In this document: in pieces, positions 35,951 through 47,152 of the stretch
How positions within the stretch are numbered: position 1 is the first letter of the stretch
Layout: each line of letters begins with the position of its first letter
Source: Coix lacryma-jobi var. lacryma-jobi
Lineage: Eukaryota > Streptophyta > Magnoliopsida > Poales > Poaceae
DNA: 64,000 nt
Assembly (NCBI GenBank): GCA_009763385.1
Contig: CM019823.1
Coordinates: 26,193,668-26,257,667, forward strand
Reading direction: 5' to 3'
Made by a program: the position numbers and the translations under genes
The notes under the pieces: model-generated
The model's database searches: none
Seen by the model: the letters and a program-made list of their open reading frames with translations, nothing else
What the model was told of the DNA's origin: nothing

Positions 35951-38857
35951 TTAGTTCCTTGGTTTAGGTCCCCAATTGATATTGGGGCCTTGCATGTTAG
36001 TCACAAGTATCTTAGGAACCCAAATAAACTTGTCGGCTGCCCTCTTGTCATTACCAACATACTTTGCAACAACTTTACCACTGTTGTTGTGTCCTAAAAA
36101 GTAACAAGAGGACATGCTCATTCTTGGAGCTTCTATCTTGGGTTGATGCATGAACTTGTTCTTGGTTACCCAAATAGACTCCTTTGGTTTCTGAGACCCT
36201 TGCTTCTGATTTGGCATCTGCCTGGGCTGTGTGTGAGACTGAGCGGAAGGGGAACTGGTAGCCTTCCCTTTCTTGGGGCGCGGCACTGCCGGCCTGGGGG
36301 CGGCACTGCCGGGGCCCGGCACTGCCGCCTCCTGGCGCGGCACTGCCGCGGTCTGTGCAGGCTGAACTGTACCAATGTGACCCTTCTTCTCAAACCTCAC
36401 ACACTCATAGCCATTCACCTTCTTCCTTCCATTGGTTTTGCCTCCCTTTACATGCCCCAACCCATCCTTTATGAAAGGACGTCTTCCGTTCTTGAACTTG
36501 GGCATGTTCTTGCTTTGGGTCTTCTCACTAGCACTTATAGTAGCCTTGACACAACCACTTGCAATAACACTTGTCAATCTTGCTATTTCTTTTCTCATGA
36601 CCTCCATGTTTGCAAGGTTAGTGGAATAGACATTCAAATCAAGATTATAGCATTTTCCACAACCTTCACTAGTGGAGGGAATAGGAGTGACATTTGCCTT
36701 AGAGAGAGTTGAGTTGCTTTCCCAAAGAAGGTTATATTGCAGCTCAAGTTCCTTGTGCTTTACATCCAAGTCACAATACTTTTTCTTGAGTTCAACATGA
36801 GCCTTCTTTAGGGAAGCATGTTCATCTTGCTCTTTGGCCAATGCCTCATGCAAGACATCCAACTCACTTCTCTCTAATGCAAGAGCTTCCTTGCAAGCAA
36901 TATAGAGATCCTCTTGTTTGATAAGAGCATCCTCACTTATTTCTAGCTCGGCTTGTACACCCTCTAGTTCCTCCATTAGCTTAGTGATAAAGAGTTTGGT
37001 TTTCTTATCTAAGTTCTTTGTTATCATGTTTATCTCTTCATCACTAGAGCTATCATCACTAGAAGAGTCACTAAGTTCACTACTAGAGATGTCACTAAGT
37101 GGAAGAGAAGGTTTAGGAGTATGAGTCTTTTTCACCTTCTCTTTCTTGGCCATGAGACAAGTGTGGGAGTTGCCTTCACCATCATCGGACAAGTTGTTGA
37201 ATAGCCTTGGTGAAGGAGATGACTTTTGGAATGCAATGGTTGCCATCTTCTCATCTTCTTCACTTGAGGTTTGTGCGGTTGAATCCCATTCATGTCCGAT
37301 GTGAGCTTCTCCCATGTATCTCTTGTTGTGCTTCTTGTAAGTGGCTTTGTCATCTTTCTTGCCCTTGTTGTCTTTCTTCTCATTTGGGCAATGAGCAATG
37401 AAGTGCTCGGTGCTACCACAATTGTAGCAAGTTCTCTTTTTCTTGTTAGGAAACTTCCTCTTTACAAATTTGTAACCTTCTTTCTTGAGCCCCTTGCGAT
37501 ATCTTCTCATGAATAGAGCTATATCATCAATCTTCTCAAACTCTTCACCATCACTCTCACTCTTGCAAGAGGATGATGTGCTGTCCTCAACCTCTATTTT
37601 CTTCTTTTGTTGCTTGGGCTTGCTTGTAGAGGCTTGCTTGCTTGAACTTGACTTGCTTGATGTTGCTTGTTTTGTTGGCTTGCTTGCCTTGAGTGCCACT
37701 TCCTTGATCTTCATCCCATCTAGCCTTGCTTGCAACTCTCCAAGCTTCCTTCTTTCATTAGCTTCCTCTCTTTGCATATCAAATGTGATAATCCTCCCAA
37801 GCACATCACTAGGTGTGAACTTCTCAAACTTCTTCTTGTCTCTAATCAATGTCACTACGGTCTCATTTCTTGGTGAATAAGCTTCCAACATAATCTTCAC
37901 AACCTTGTGATCATTGATTTCATTTCCACCTAGCCCTCTAATCTTGCCAACAATGACCATCAACCTATCAAACATCTCTTGAGGACCTTCACCATCACAA
38001 ATCACAAACCGGTTGAGCTTGGCCATCAACAAATCAATCTTGGATTGCCTTACTTTATCAACCCCTTCATGAGCAATATGCAATGTGTCCCAAATCTCCT
38101 TTGCAACCTCAACTCCCATGACCTTGTTGTACTCATCACCATCCAAGGCACTAAGTAGCACACTAGTGGCTTGGGCATTGAGATGAATGTTGCGGAACTC
38201 ATCTTGAGTGGGGTTCTTTGGATCAACCGGTGCTTCAAGTCCATTGTGCACAATCTCCCAAATACCTGGATGGAGACCAATAAGATAGGTCTTCATAATG
38301 TGCTTCCACTTGGCAAAGTTGGTCCCGTCGAAACGAGGCAACTTGCCCGCGGGTACATTAATGAGAGGCCTAGAATCATGGTTAGACATAGAAGAATAAG
38401 TGTAGGATACGGCTCCGTATGTCTTCTTGGTCTCCTCCTTCTTCTTCTTGTCACCCTTGAGATGATAGGAGATGTCATCATCACCATCTTCGGTGCTACT
38501 TGAGTCTTCACTCAAGTGCACACTCTTCTTAGCTTTGAGCTCTTCCTTCTTCTTTTTTTCTTCTCTTCTCTTGGCTCTTTCTTCTCTTCTAATCTTTCTT
38601 TCTTCTCTTCTTTGAGCCTTGTCTTCCTTTGCTTTGAGAGCTGCTGCATCCTCTTTTGCTTTGGCTCTAGCTTCTCTTCTCAACCTCCTTTCTTCCTTTC
38701 GTCTTGCGAGCTCTCCGGCCGACACAACCAATTGTGGAAGTGTCCTTCCGCTAGCTGTGGAGATACTCTCGCTGCTGCTAGTGGTGTGCACATCCGGATC
38801 TTCAAAGGGTTCGGGTTGCACAACACTAGCGTTACCCGTTCCTCCGTCAGTGGCCAT
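35951..38857 (-). CDS. Sirevirus gag polyprotein
   Basis: 968 residues from ATG 38857. The N-terminus is acidic then strongly Lys/Arg/Glu-rich (coiled coil, about 50-150). A UBN2/gag-type capsid domain follows ([18 protein letters not shown] from about 175 to 380). The zinc knuckle [14 protein letters not shown] lies near 480. A long charged, coiled-coil-rich C-terminal half is characteristic of the large Sirevirus Gag. Residues about 835-860 are encoded by a palindrome module ([17 protein letters not shown]). The stop at 35951-35953 precedes a short overlap with pol in the +1 frame. Gag would form cytoplasmic virus-like particles and package element RNA. Confidence 0.92.
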   Translation of the reverse strand: MATDGGTGNASVVQPEPFEDPDVHTTSSSESISTASGRTLPQLVVSAGELARRKEERRLRREARAKAKEDAAALKAKEDKAQRREERKIRREERAKRREEKKKKEELKAKKSVHLSEDSSSTEDGDDDISYHLKGDKKKKEETKKTYGAVSYTYSSMSNHDSRPLINVPAGKLPRFDGTNFAKWKHIMKTYLIGLHPGIWEIVHNGLEAPVDPKNPTQDEFRNIHLNAQATSVLLSALDGDEYNKVMGVEVAKEIWDTLHIAHEGVDKVRQSKIDLLMAKLNRFVICDGEGPQEMFDRLMVIVGKIRGLGGNEINDHKVVKIMLEAYSPRNETVVTLIRDKKKFEKFTPSDVLGRIITFDMQREEANERRKLGELQARLDGMKIKEVALKASKPTKQATSSKSSSSKQASTSKPKQQKKKIEVEDSTSSSCKSESDGEEFEKIDDIALFMRRYRKGLKKEGYKFVKRKFPNKKKRTCYNCGSTEHFIAHCPNEKKDNKGKKDDKATYKKHNKRYMGEAHIGHEWDSTAQTSSEEDEKMATIAFQKSSPSPRLFNNLSDDGEGNSHTCLMAKKEKVKKTHTPKPSLPLSDISSSELSDSSSDDSSSDEEINMITKNLDKKTKLFITKLMEELEGVQAELEISEDALIKQEDLYIACKEALALERSELDVLHEALAKEQDEHASLKKAHVELKKKYCDLDVKHKELELQYNLLWESNSTLSKANVTPIPSTSEGCGKCYNLDLNVYSTNLANMEVMRKEIARLTSVIASGCVKATISASEKTQSKNMPKFKNGRRPFIKDGLGHVKGGKTNGRKKVNGYECVRFEKKGHIGTVQPAQTAAVPRQEAAVPGPGSAAPRPAVPRPKKGKATSSPSAQSHTQPRQMPNQKQGSQKPKESIWVTKNKFMHQPKIEAPRMSMSSCYFLGHNNSGKVVAKYVGNDKRAADKFIWVPKILVTNMQGPNINWGPKPRN
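36278..36353. repeat. four-core palindrome module inside gag
   Basis: Four perfect CGGCACTGCCG cores within the gag frame, with the GGGGCCC centre. The frame is preserved and there is no stop. Confidence 0.85.
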
Positions 38858-38891
38858 ACTCTCGCACGGTTAAGTGCTGCTGAGAGACCAG

Positions 38892-38903
38892 GCTCCGATA
38901 CCA
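38892..38903 (-). other. primer-binding site (initiator Met tRNA)
   Basis: Two bases inside the 5' LTR end, the minus strand reads TGGTATCGGAGC, one mismatch from the usual TGGTATCAGAGC complementary to the 3' end of initiator tRNA-Met. Confidence 0.85.
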
Positions 38904-38905
38904 CT

Positions 38906-40179
38906 TGTAAGGACCTGTGTGGCCTAGAGGGGGGGGGTGAATAGGCCTGTCAAAAATCACAGCTTAAAAACAAATTAGATAGGCCCGGCACTACCGCCCT
39001 GTGCCCGGCACTGCCGCTCCGCGGCACTGCCGGCCTCAGCGCGGTACTGCCGCGCAGATGAAGACCAGAAGCTGCAATTCGAAATCTAACCACAATCTGC
39101 AGATTCTATATGAATAGGAATGTAACAATAGGCTATATGAACCAACAGAAACAACTACTCCAAGCCAAATATGAAAGATAGAGTAGATCGAGCCAAACCC
39201 TAGAATATATCACAAGCTCATGAACATAGAGAATGAAACTAAGCAAGCACGCGAGACAAGTGATTTATCCCGTGGTTCAGCTCGCCACCAAGGCTTGCCT
39301 ACCTCCACGTTGTTGAGGTTGACCACTTAGGTCATGAGCTTTGCAACTCAACCTCGTTCTCAAGTCAAGGAACCAAATCCTTGAGGTGAGGGGTAATCTT
39401 ACTAGCTGCACAAGTGATTACAAACCTCCCTAGGCCGCCACACAAGTTGGCAAGGCTCTAGGGCGACGCCTAGCCGGCTAGGGTTCCAAGAACCCAAGAG
39501 TAATAGAAGCAAATCCACCGGCTATGGCTCAAATCAAGTGCTCTAGGCAGTAGATCTCAGCTAGGGCTCCTCTTTGGTGAAGGTTTGAGCCTCTCAACCA
39601 CTTGGAATCAATGGGAATGGAAATTTGGGTGGTTGGGAGCTTGGAGAGCCTTCAATGGAGAAGAGAGAGCTTGTCTGGAGGTAGGTGGAGTGAATGGTCG
39701 TGGATTACCGTTGGGAGGCAGAGGGGGTGATGTAAATACCCCCTGCCATCCAACGGACAAATCAAGTCGCGGCAGTGCCGGCCTTAGCCCGGTAGTGCCG
39801 CGGCCCGGCACTGCCGCGCCTAGAGCGGCACTGCCGTGCCCACCAAACAGACAGGAACAGATCTACAATGGGTGCAGCTGTCTTTGGTTGGAAATGTGGA
39901 TGGTTTGAGTTGGTTTGAGCACATGTCATTCAGCCATATCAATGAATTTGCATTCCCCCTTTATAGTACGGCATTCCTAAAACTCAAATAACCAAAATAG
40001 AATATCTTTGAAGCACTTTGAGTCCGGAACCGATGAAATGTAGTGTGAGGGGTCCACCAACGCATATACACCATCCTTTCTTATCATAACCTGCTTGTCA
40101 ACTTCATAAATCTCATTAGTCCTCTAATCGTGTGGTCATTATCACCAAAACCCACAATTAGGGCTTGATTGCACTTACA
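38906..40179 (-). repeat. Sirevirus 5' LTR (right copy)
   Basis: 1274 bp, TGTAAGGACC...GCACTTACA. Its palindrome modules lie at about 38983-39057 and 39768-39842. It precedes the primer-binding site in the minus orientation, making it the promoter copy. Confidence 0.93.
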
Positions 40180-40205
40180 GTTCTAAATTTACCATATTTA
40201 AATAT

Positions 40206-41472
40206 TGAAAGGACCGAACGGACCTAAGATGCCGCCTAGAGGGGGATGAATAGGCGTTTCTGAAAAATTAACACCTTAAATGCGGAAGCGATTAGTAAGT
40301 GAGCTTCCAATTTCTTGGAAGCTCTCAATCGGAGTAAATCAACCCCATAAGAGACAAACAAATGGTATATGAAAGATATACAATGAATATAGAGTCAATC
40401 GCCTGCACCACAAATGGTTAGAACAATATAGAACAAATCCTGTGCAGTAAGGTAATACTAGACACGTCCGGTAGGGATACCGGACACGTCCGGTAAACCC
40501 TAACTCGTCGAGCCCTCAGGTAATACCGGACACGTCCGGTAGCAATACCGGACACGTCCGGTATTTGCGATTTCAGCGCCGGGCTCCAAATCGACTCCGG
40601 TTTCTTCTCAACTTTATCACACCCTGCAGAGAAACAATCTATATATATGCACAACACACAGAACCCGCAGGGAAAGCTCGAGCCACACAAATATCAAATG
40701 TAATAACAAGAGAAGACACGATATTTGTTTTACCGAAGTTCAGCACCCCCTCGGGTCCTACTCTCCGTTGAGCCGGCTGCGAGCTACCACAAAGGTGGGC
40801 TCTAGAGGACACCACATGTCACTCTAGCCGCGGTCTATTTCACCCGCAATGCTCCTTCCACTAGTTGATCTCTTTTGAGGAGAGATCGAACCTTCACAAA
40901 CTTTCCGAGGCACTTCACAAATCTCTTCGGTGCTCAACGGCGACGCCTAACCGTCTAGGACCGTAGAGTCCAAGAGTAACGAATGCGCACAACAAGATTG
41001 ACGATTTGCACAAGTGGTCAAGAGGTGGCTTGCTCTCTAATTTGAATCTCTCTCCACCCACAAATGGATTTAGCAATTAGAGGTTAATCACTCACTAAGA
41101 GAGGGTTGGAAAGTGTTTTGGAAGCTCTAGAATGGGTGTGGGAACCAGCAGAATCAGCAACCTCCAAAGATGAGGCTTGGGGGTATTTATAAGTTCACTT
41201 TCAAAACTAGCCGTTTTCTAGCCGTTGGCTGAGTCAGCTCATACCGGACACGTGCATACTGGACACGTCCGGTATGACTTCACTGCGTGGGTAAAACCCT
41301 GGACAGACCAACTTTCAGACTTCCCGAATGAGCCCGGTAGTACCGACCAACTGGTCGGTAGTACCGCCAGTTAAAAAGGGGTTTCTGCAACCTCTCTGGA
41401 AGTGGCCAATTTTGGCCTACCGGTACTACCGCTATAAGGTCGGTAGTATCGGTCGGTAGTACCGACCCAAGG
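40206..41472 (-). mobile_element. decayed LTR of a second Sirevirus-like family
   Basis: It starts TGAAAGGACC and has CCGCCTAGAGGGGGATGAATAGG, like the intact element's LTR but diverged. Four ACCGGACACGTCCGGT-type palindromes lie at about 40457-40562 (the first degraded), two more near 41243-41275, and several CGGTAGTACCG cores at 41335-41467. Its 3' end is replaced by the next LTR at 41473. Confidence 0.65.
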
Positions 41473-44400
41473 TGTAACACCCCGGTGTTACGAACGACTT
41501 TTAACAATAAAACTTGTTGTTATCAACTTATTAATAGCGATTTATAAATAAGTTAGTGTAAAAAATAAACTAAAATTTGAGGCGAACAAAATTTTATTTA
41601 ATTAGAACAACATAGCTTTTAGATCTTTTTAATTCGAGCTGTTAAAAGTGTTTTTGGTGTCAGCTGTGTAGATTAGTGACAAAGAAATAGATACATAGTA
41701 TAATTAATAATATAATTCTTTTATGTGTTATATATATAAGTATATATATAAATAAAGTGATAAATAAAATAGTAAAGAAGTAAAACAAAAACAAAACAAA
41801 ACAAAACAGAAACGAACAAGAACAAGAACGCACACACGCCAACCCACCAGCTGCACACCCACGACAGCACATGGGCTGCCGGTCGTCGTTTCCTGGACGC
41901 CACGCCCGGCCCCCACACTCGCGTCGCACCTGGGTCTGGGATGCGCAAGCACCGAGACGCAGCTGCTGCCCCGCCAGGGCCTCGTCCCTTCGCGCTCGCA
42001 CCAAGCGAGCATGCGGAACACGCGGTCGCAGCTGGCGTTGTCGCTACCAGGCTCTTGGCCCCGCTTTCTCTCCTGCGTTGATAAAAGAGCAGTACCGCTC
42101 CTCACCCCCTCCCTCTCACAGCTCTCACCCAGTCACGCTCTCTCAGTCATGCTCACAGCTCTCTCTGGTTTTGAGCTGCAGCTGCTCGCTATTTCGGGCA
42201 ACTGCTGCCAGCCTCGGCCATGGCCGGCCACTTTCTATGGCCAAGCCGGCCAGCCATCCAGCTAGGCCGACGCCGCCGTCTCGCTTTCTCTTTATCCGTC
42301 TTAAGGTAGAAGAAAGGTAAAAATGATTAGAGTCTCTTTGCTGTGTTTATAAATATAATATGACTCATGTGTTTACTTTTAGGTTCTTGTTAATTCATGT
42401 GAAGTCTCTGTTGTTCCTTTCCGTTTTTCTTTTATGCTTAGTAAATCGTAGAAAAATCGTATGATAGCAAATGTGGATTTTTTAGAATCCTTGTGAGTAG
42501 ATCTACGCAGTAGTTATATAATATGATATGCTTTAGTAGAATTTTTTTTGCTGTTTTTATTTATCTTTGTAAATAGGCTTTTCTAGGGATAAATTCATAA
42601 CTTGAGCTAGGAAAGTCTAAAACTAGTGAAACTAATTTTGTTAGTTTCCTTTCTCTGTGATCTACATGTTTAGTATATAATTTTTTGCTGTTTGAGAACA
42701 TTTTGATAGGGTTTTCCTTTTATATGTTAAAAGTGTTCCTCAAACTAGATAAAATCGTATCTGTTATTGTGTTGCTCTATTTGCGGTGAAAGTTTTATGC
42801 TAGACTACTGATGTCATGGAGATGCTATGATAAAAATTTCAAATTTAGTTATGCATGTATGACAGAGTTATTGATTTAACTTGCTATGGCTTTTTAAATG
42901 GAAATAAATATTTTGTGAACAATACTTGTGTGTCAAAATAGAGAATATGGTTTCACTGGTCTTGCATGATGATGTTGTAGCCTAAGAAATTTTAATATGG
43001 TCATATGTTACTGAAAATATTGATTTTTAGATTTATCTTGCTCTGACATGCCCTTTTGTAATTAAAACTTGTTTTACCTGTAGTGATTAATTTATAAAAC
43101 CTGAGCATAAAATAATTTGACAGTAGTCATGTTTTGTCATTCCTTATCACTCATAAAAATCTGAGCCCCAAACTACATGTGGGCAACACCATCTAAAATA
43201 ATATGCATATCTTTTAATATATGAGATGTATGGAAAGTTTAATATGAGATACATGTAGAGAAGTCTTGTGATGATGTTTTGCTTATAATATCTTGAATAA
43301 AGTATGAATAAGTTATTTTGCTGTTGGTTGAACCCTTTAAATGATATATATGTGTATGTCCAAGTTAACTAAACAAAGGAGAGGTACATTTTGCATAAGT
43401 GCTGTTATGGCTGGCAGAGCAGTTCCTGTTGTGGAGTTAACTTCGAAATTAAAATGATGTTTTCTGTAAAAGTGATAAATACAAAAGTTGTAGATAAATT
43501 CCATATATTTCTTGTCCTAAAATTTTATGATTTTTGGTAAAGAAGTTTATGAGTTATAGATTTTACAAGTTTAGTGTCAGGTTTTGCATGCTTTCAGTAC
43601 AGATCTAAAAGGTTAAGCTGTTTGGTCAATATAAATTTAGAATCATCTGCTGATGATAATAAAAGAGTTATAGTACTTTTTCTAAGCTTTCTAAAATGTC
43701 CTATATCATATCTTTTGGTGACCTAGAACTCCAGTTATGAGTGTTTGAAGCTAGTTATCAGAATCTGTCCAAGTCTGGACAGATTTGTTTCTTTGTATTG
43801 TTTGACTTCAATATTTGTTGAATCACTTTTAGATGATTATAAGAAAGTTATAGACAACTTGATAAGCTTTCCAAAAAGTTAAGAATCATGGGTGTTGGAT
43901 GCCCAGAACTTCAGATATGCTTCTCTGAACTTGTTATCAGTTTTTTGTCCATTGTTTGTGCAGATCTGCTTGTCGATATGTTTTGGTCTTGTTAACTAGT
44001 GAATTAGCTCTAGATGATAATAGAAAAGTTGTAGACAATTTTATTAGCTTTCCAAAAAGTCTTGAATCACCTTATTTGGATACTTATATCTTCAGTTATG
44101 ATTAAAACAAGTAACTGCTTTGTTGCTGTCCAGATTCTGAGTTTTGTTTGTGTCACTTTGCTATACTTATGAGTTTGCTAGTATATCTTTTGTAGAGAAT
44201 CGTGTGTGTATTCTTTATGTTCATACATATGCATTGCATCTCATTTAGGTACGTTAATACCGATCGTGAGAACCTGAAGGACGTGGTGTTTAGCCAAAAG
44301 CTGGCGCAATGATGATCGTTGGCACGAAGATGGATTACTAACTTTCTGAATGTTTTACCCAGGCAAGCCCCGGTGCATAACCTATATTTTTTAATATCTC

Positions 44401-45829
44401 TAAATAAATATATGTATGTTGTGCATTTACGTTTTCAGGAGTTATATGAAACCCACCTGCATATATATACATATCCCATGAGTCCTACTAGTACAGGTTC
44501 GAGTAGCGCTATGCTTAGGATGAACAGTAGCGTGGACGACCTGTCGTTGCTCACAAAGTAGGTGCTCTACTTTAAACTGATGATGATGGAAAGAAACTGA
44601 GACCGGGCAGAGATGTGGTTTGGTTCTGGTGGGTGTGACGAGTTATGTCCCGCGGCCACGGGCTTAGCTTTGGTTGCACTGTTTCCCTGTCTGTGTCGCT
44701 TAGGGACTGTTCGTTGTTGTGGGTGTGAGCTATGTCACAGATCCTCTTATCCTGAACACATACTTGCTTATGGGAGCGGGAAGGCTAGCTGACTCTTGCC
44801 TCGGTTTCTGGCTCTATGTGATCCGACCGTTAGATTTTTGGTAGGAGTAGGTCCTTGCACCACTCACGGCCGGGCCGGTGAGTGGGGGCTTGGAGTCCCG
44901 GTCCTGGATACGGATACTGGACCCCTTGGCAGGAGTTGACAAGTTGGTCTCGGTTGTGCCTTGGTACAAACGGGGCGTGTGTTTTGGGGTACCCAGCTAG
45001 GCTACATTGATTCGCGAATCGCCGTTGTTTAAATGGTACCGGTATGGCAATCGCCCGACAGCATAGTTTAACAACTGGAACTAAGGATGAAGAACTATAT
45101 TGTATTGTTTACCACTTGCTTGGAAATAGAATAGGTGCTTACATAGAAATAGGAGTAACAACTAATATGGCTAAATAACATGTTACAACCTTTTTATTAA
45201 AAATGCTCTTTTGCAAATAAAGGAAAACCAGAGCCATATAGCCTTTCATAATCCTTGTGAGTCGGGATCTATATTTCTCATTCGGGTAAGACTTGCGAGT
45301 ACAATTGAGTACTCAGGGTTTGTTTCCCATTGTTGCAGGTAGCAGGTGAAGTTTGGAGCTAACTCTTGTGTGTGGATTCCTCCTGGTGGGCTCAGAGAGG
45401 ATTTCCCTTTATTGTTGCGACCATAGTATTTATTTATAACATTCTGCAAAAGGTTTTTACAAAGAAAAAGATTTACAAATGGTTATAACCTGTCTTTACG
45501 ATAAATTCCTAGAATTATTATATCATTGCTTCCCTCTGCATTAACTTTGATCATATGTATAACTTCTGTTTAATCTAATAATGTTTAATTCTTGTTGTAT
45601 ATCAAACTGTTGTAATATTTCTGATGATGTAATCTTGTAATAAAAGAAATGTTTTCGAGTTTGGATGCTTGGTCCTCAATTGTGATTCTGGAAGAAATGT
45701 GGATTTTCGAGTTCTCCCGTTGGGTGTGCTCGACAGACTACCGGATTTAACTTGGTCTTAAGTTCACTTAGTGTCAAATGGTTGACGAGTGTACTTGGGA
45801 TTTAAGTTAAATTGGGCGGTTCTGCCACA
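41473..45829 (+). repeat. very long LTR (4.36 kb) of another retrotransposon
   Basis: It starts TGTAACACCCCGGTGTTACG and ends TTCTGCCACA, followed two bases later by a primer-binding site. A GATAAAAGAGCAG TATA-like region lies near 42080. The length and the termini suggest a Ty3/Gypsy chromovirus of Tekay/Del type, but no pol is present to confirm. Only one LTR is in the window. No genes are seen in it. Confidence 0.6.
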
Positions 45830-45831
45830 GG

Positions 45832-45843
45832 TGGTATCAAAGC
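45832..45843 (+). other. primer-binding site (initiator Met tRNA)
   Basis: TGGTATCAAAGC, one mismatch from TGGTATCAGAGC, directly after the LTR end. It fixes the LTR boundary and the plus orientation. Confidence 0.75.
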
Positions 45844-46315
45844 ATAATTGAGGGATTTAAGCATCTAAACGGCTTTCTAAACTAAAACTTGGCAACCCAA
45901 AAGCTTTTAAAAATTAGGATGCGTTGTTACGAATGATATATAAGCCCTATTACTATGGTTATGTATCTAGGATAGATGACACCTTGCTAACTATAGGAAA
46001 CTAATCAGATTTTCTGCAGGTACACTGACTCTCAAGTGGGTTAGTACGATAGTGATCGACTAGTACAGGGAGTGAATGTTGTGCCAAAATGAAAACGTTG
46101 CCCTATATGCTGGCTGTGAGGTGAAAACGAATAGGTCGTGCATGCATGCATATATATATTTGTGCATTTCTTGCTCCTCTAAACTATGTCTCTCTGTCTA
46201 GTCTATGCAAGTGTTTAACATGGTTTGATGGTTTTTCTAGATGAAAGAGTGAATGCTTGTTTGTGTTCCCTAAACTAGTAAGGGTTTTGAAAACACCAGG
46301 AACTCTGTAGCTAGT

Positions 46316-46474
46316 ATGAACCTCACCGAAACCGTGCAACCCGAAGGAGGAGCAGTGGAACTTTGGCAAAAGTTGTCGATGGCGTGCACGCTAGCGATCC
46401 CCGCATGCGTCGCGCGAGCGTCAGCTGGTGTTGTCCCATCCGCTGTCCCCTCGGCGCGTGGATGGATATTATGA
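46316..46474 (+). pseudogene. possible truncated gag start
   Basis: A short frame beginning ATG AAC CTC ACC GAA, in the right place and orientation after the primer-binding site, runs about 50 codons to TGA. No gag domain is recognisable. The retrotransposon's internal region ends shortly after. Confidence 0.3.
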
Positions 46475-46663
46475 CCAAATCCTTGCCCTTTTTTGTTGCT
46501 CAAATTGAGACTATGTTGGCACGTGGTTTAATTAGTTTAATAAACAAAGTGAAATATTTGTAGTGTGTCGGTGCTTATTAGACTGTTAGGATTGGCTAGT
46601 CGTCTCTATAGGGGCACTACATTTAACGTTTTTTTTAAAGTGATGGAACCATGTATCACTAAA

Positions 46664-46841
46664 CAGGGGCGGATCTACAAGAAAGGTTGGGTGGGCTCCA
46701 GCCTCCCCTACAGCTGTTACATCAATGTAAAAATAGAGAAGATGATGAAAAAAATAGGTGGAGAAAAGAAGAAAAAATAAAGAAATGGAGAAAGAAGAAG
46801 AAACTAGCCCATTTTTTGATTGTTTTCTGCATCCGCCACTG
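46664..46841. mobile_element. small TIR element, 178 bp
   Basis: CAGGGGCGGATCTAC and GCATCCGCCACTG form terminal inverted repeats of the CAG(T/G)GGCGGAT type common in grass genomes. Target duplications are not resolved. The open frames across it are spurious. Confidence 0.5.
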
Positions 46842-47152
46842 ATGAGTCCAGTCACTGACATACTGTATTATGCATTATTTATACCGTACAAGTTATACAA
46901 CTATTATTTGGACATGTAGCTAAATAAGATTATCTTTACTAATGTGAGAAAATGGGGCCCATGATTTTAGGGGGCCTGTGCGAGTGCTCACCTCGCACGC
47001 CCCCATCGACGGCCCTGATGACGGAGAATCTAAAAAAAAAGGAAAACATTGGCCTGAGGCACACGGCCTGACAAGCGCCGCCGTTTCTGACGCCTTTTCT
47101 ATCTTATGTATACTCCAAAGATTCGTCTCAGACATGTCTATTTATATCTATA

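Larger units (their letters stand above)
28236..40179 (-). mobile_element. complete Sirevirus-type Ty1-copia retrotransposon, 11,944 bp
   Basis: It is flanked by perfect 5-bp duplications GTTCT (28231-28235 and 40180-40184). LTRs are 28236-29507 (3') and 38906-40179 (5'). The primer-binding site, polypurine tract, gag, pol and a third ORF are all present and uninterrupted. Assignment to Sireviruses rests on the [13 protein letters not shown] protease start, the long gag with [14 protein letters not shown] zinc knuckle, the ACCAAAAAGGGGGAGAT tract before the 3' LTR, and the CTAGAGGGGGGGTGAATAG motif in the LTR. By eye the two LTRs differ by one substitution and one G-run length change. The element looks very young and structurally autonomous. 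Confidence 0.93.

Noticed and set aside
46586..46861. Minus-strand ORF near 46.6-46.9 kb
   Set aside because: It spans a small TIR element and low-complexity A-rich DNA.
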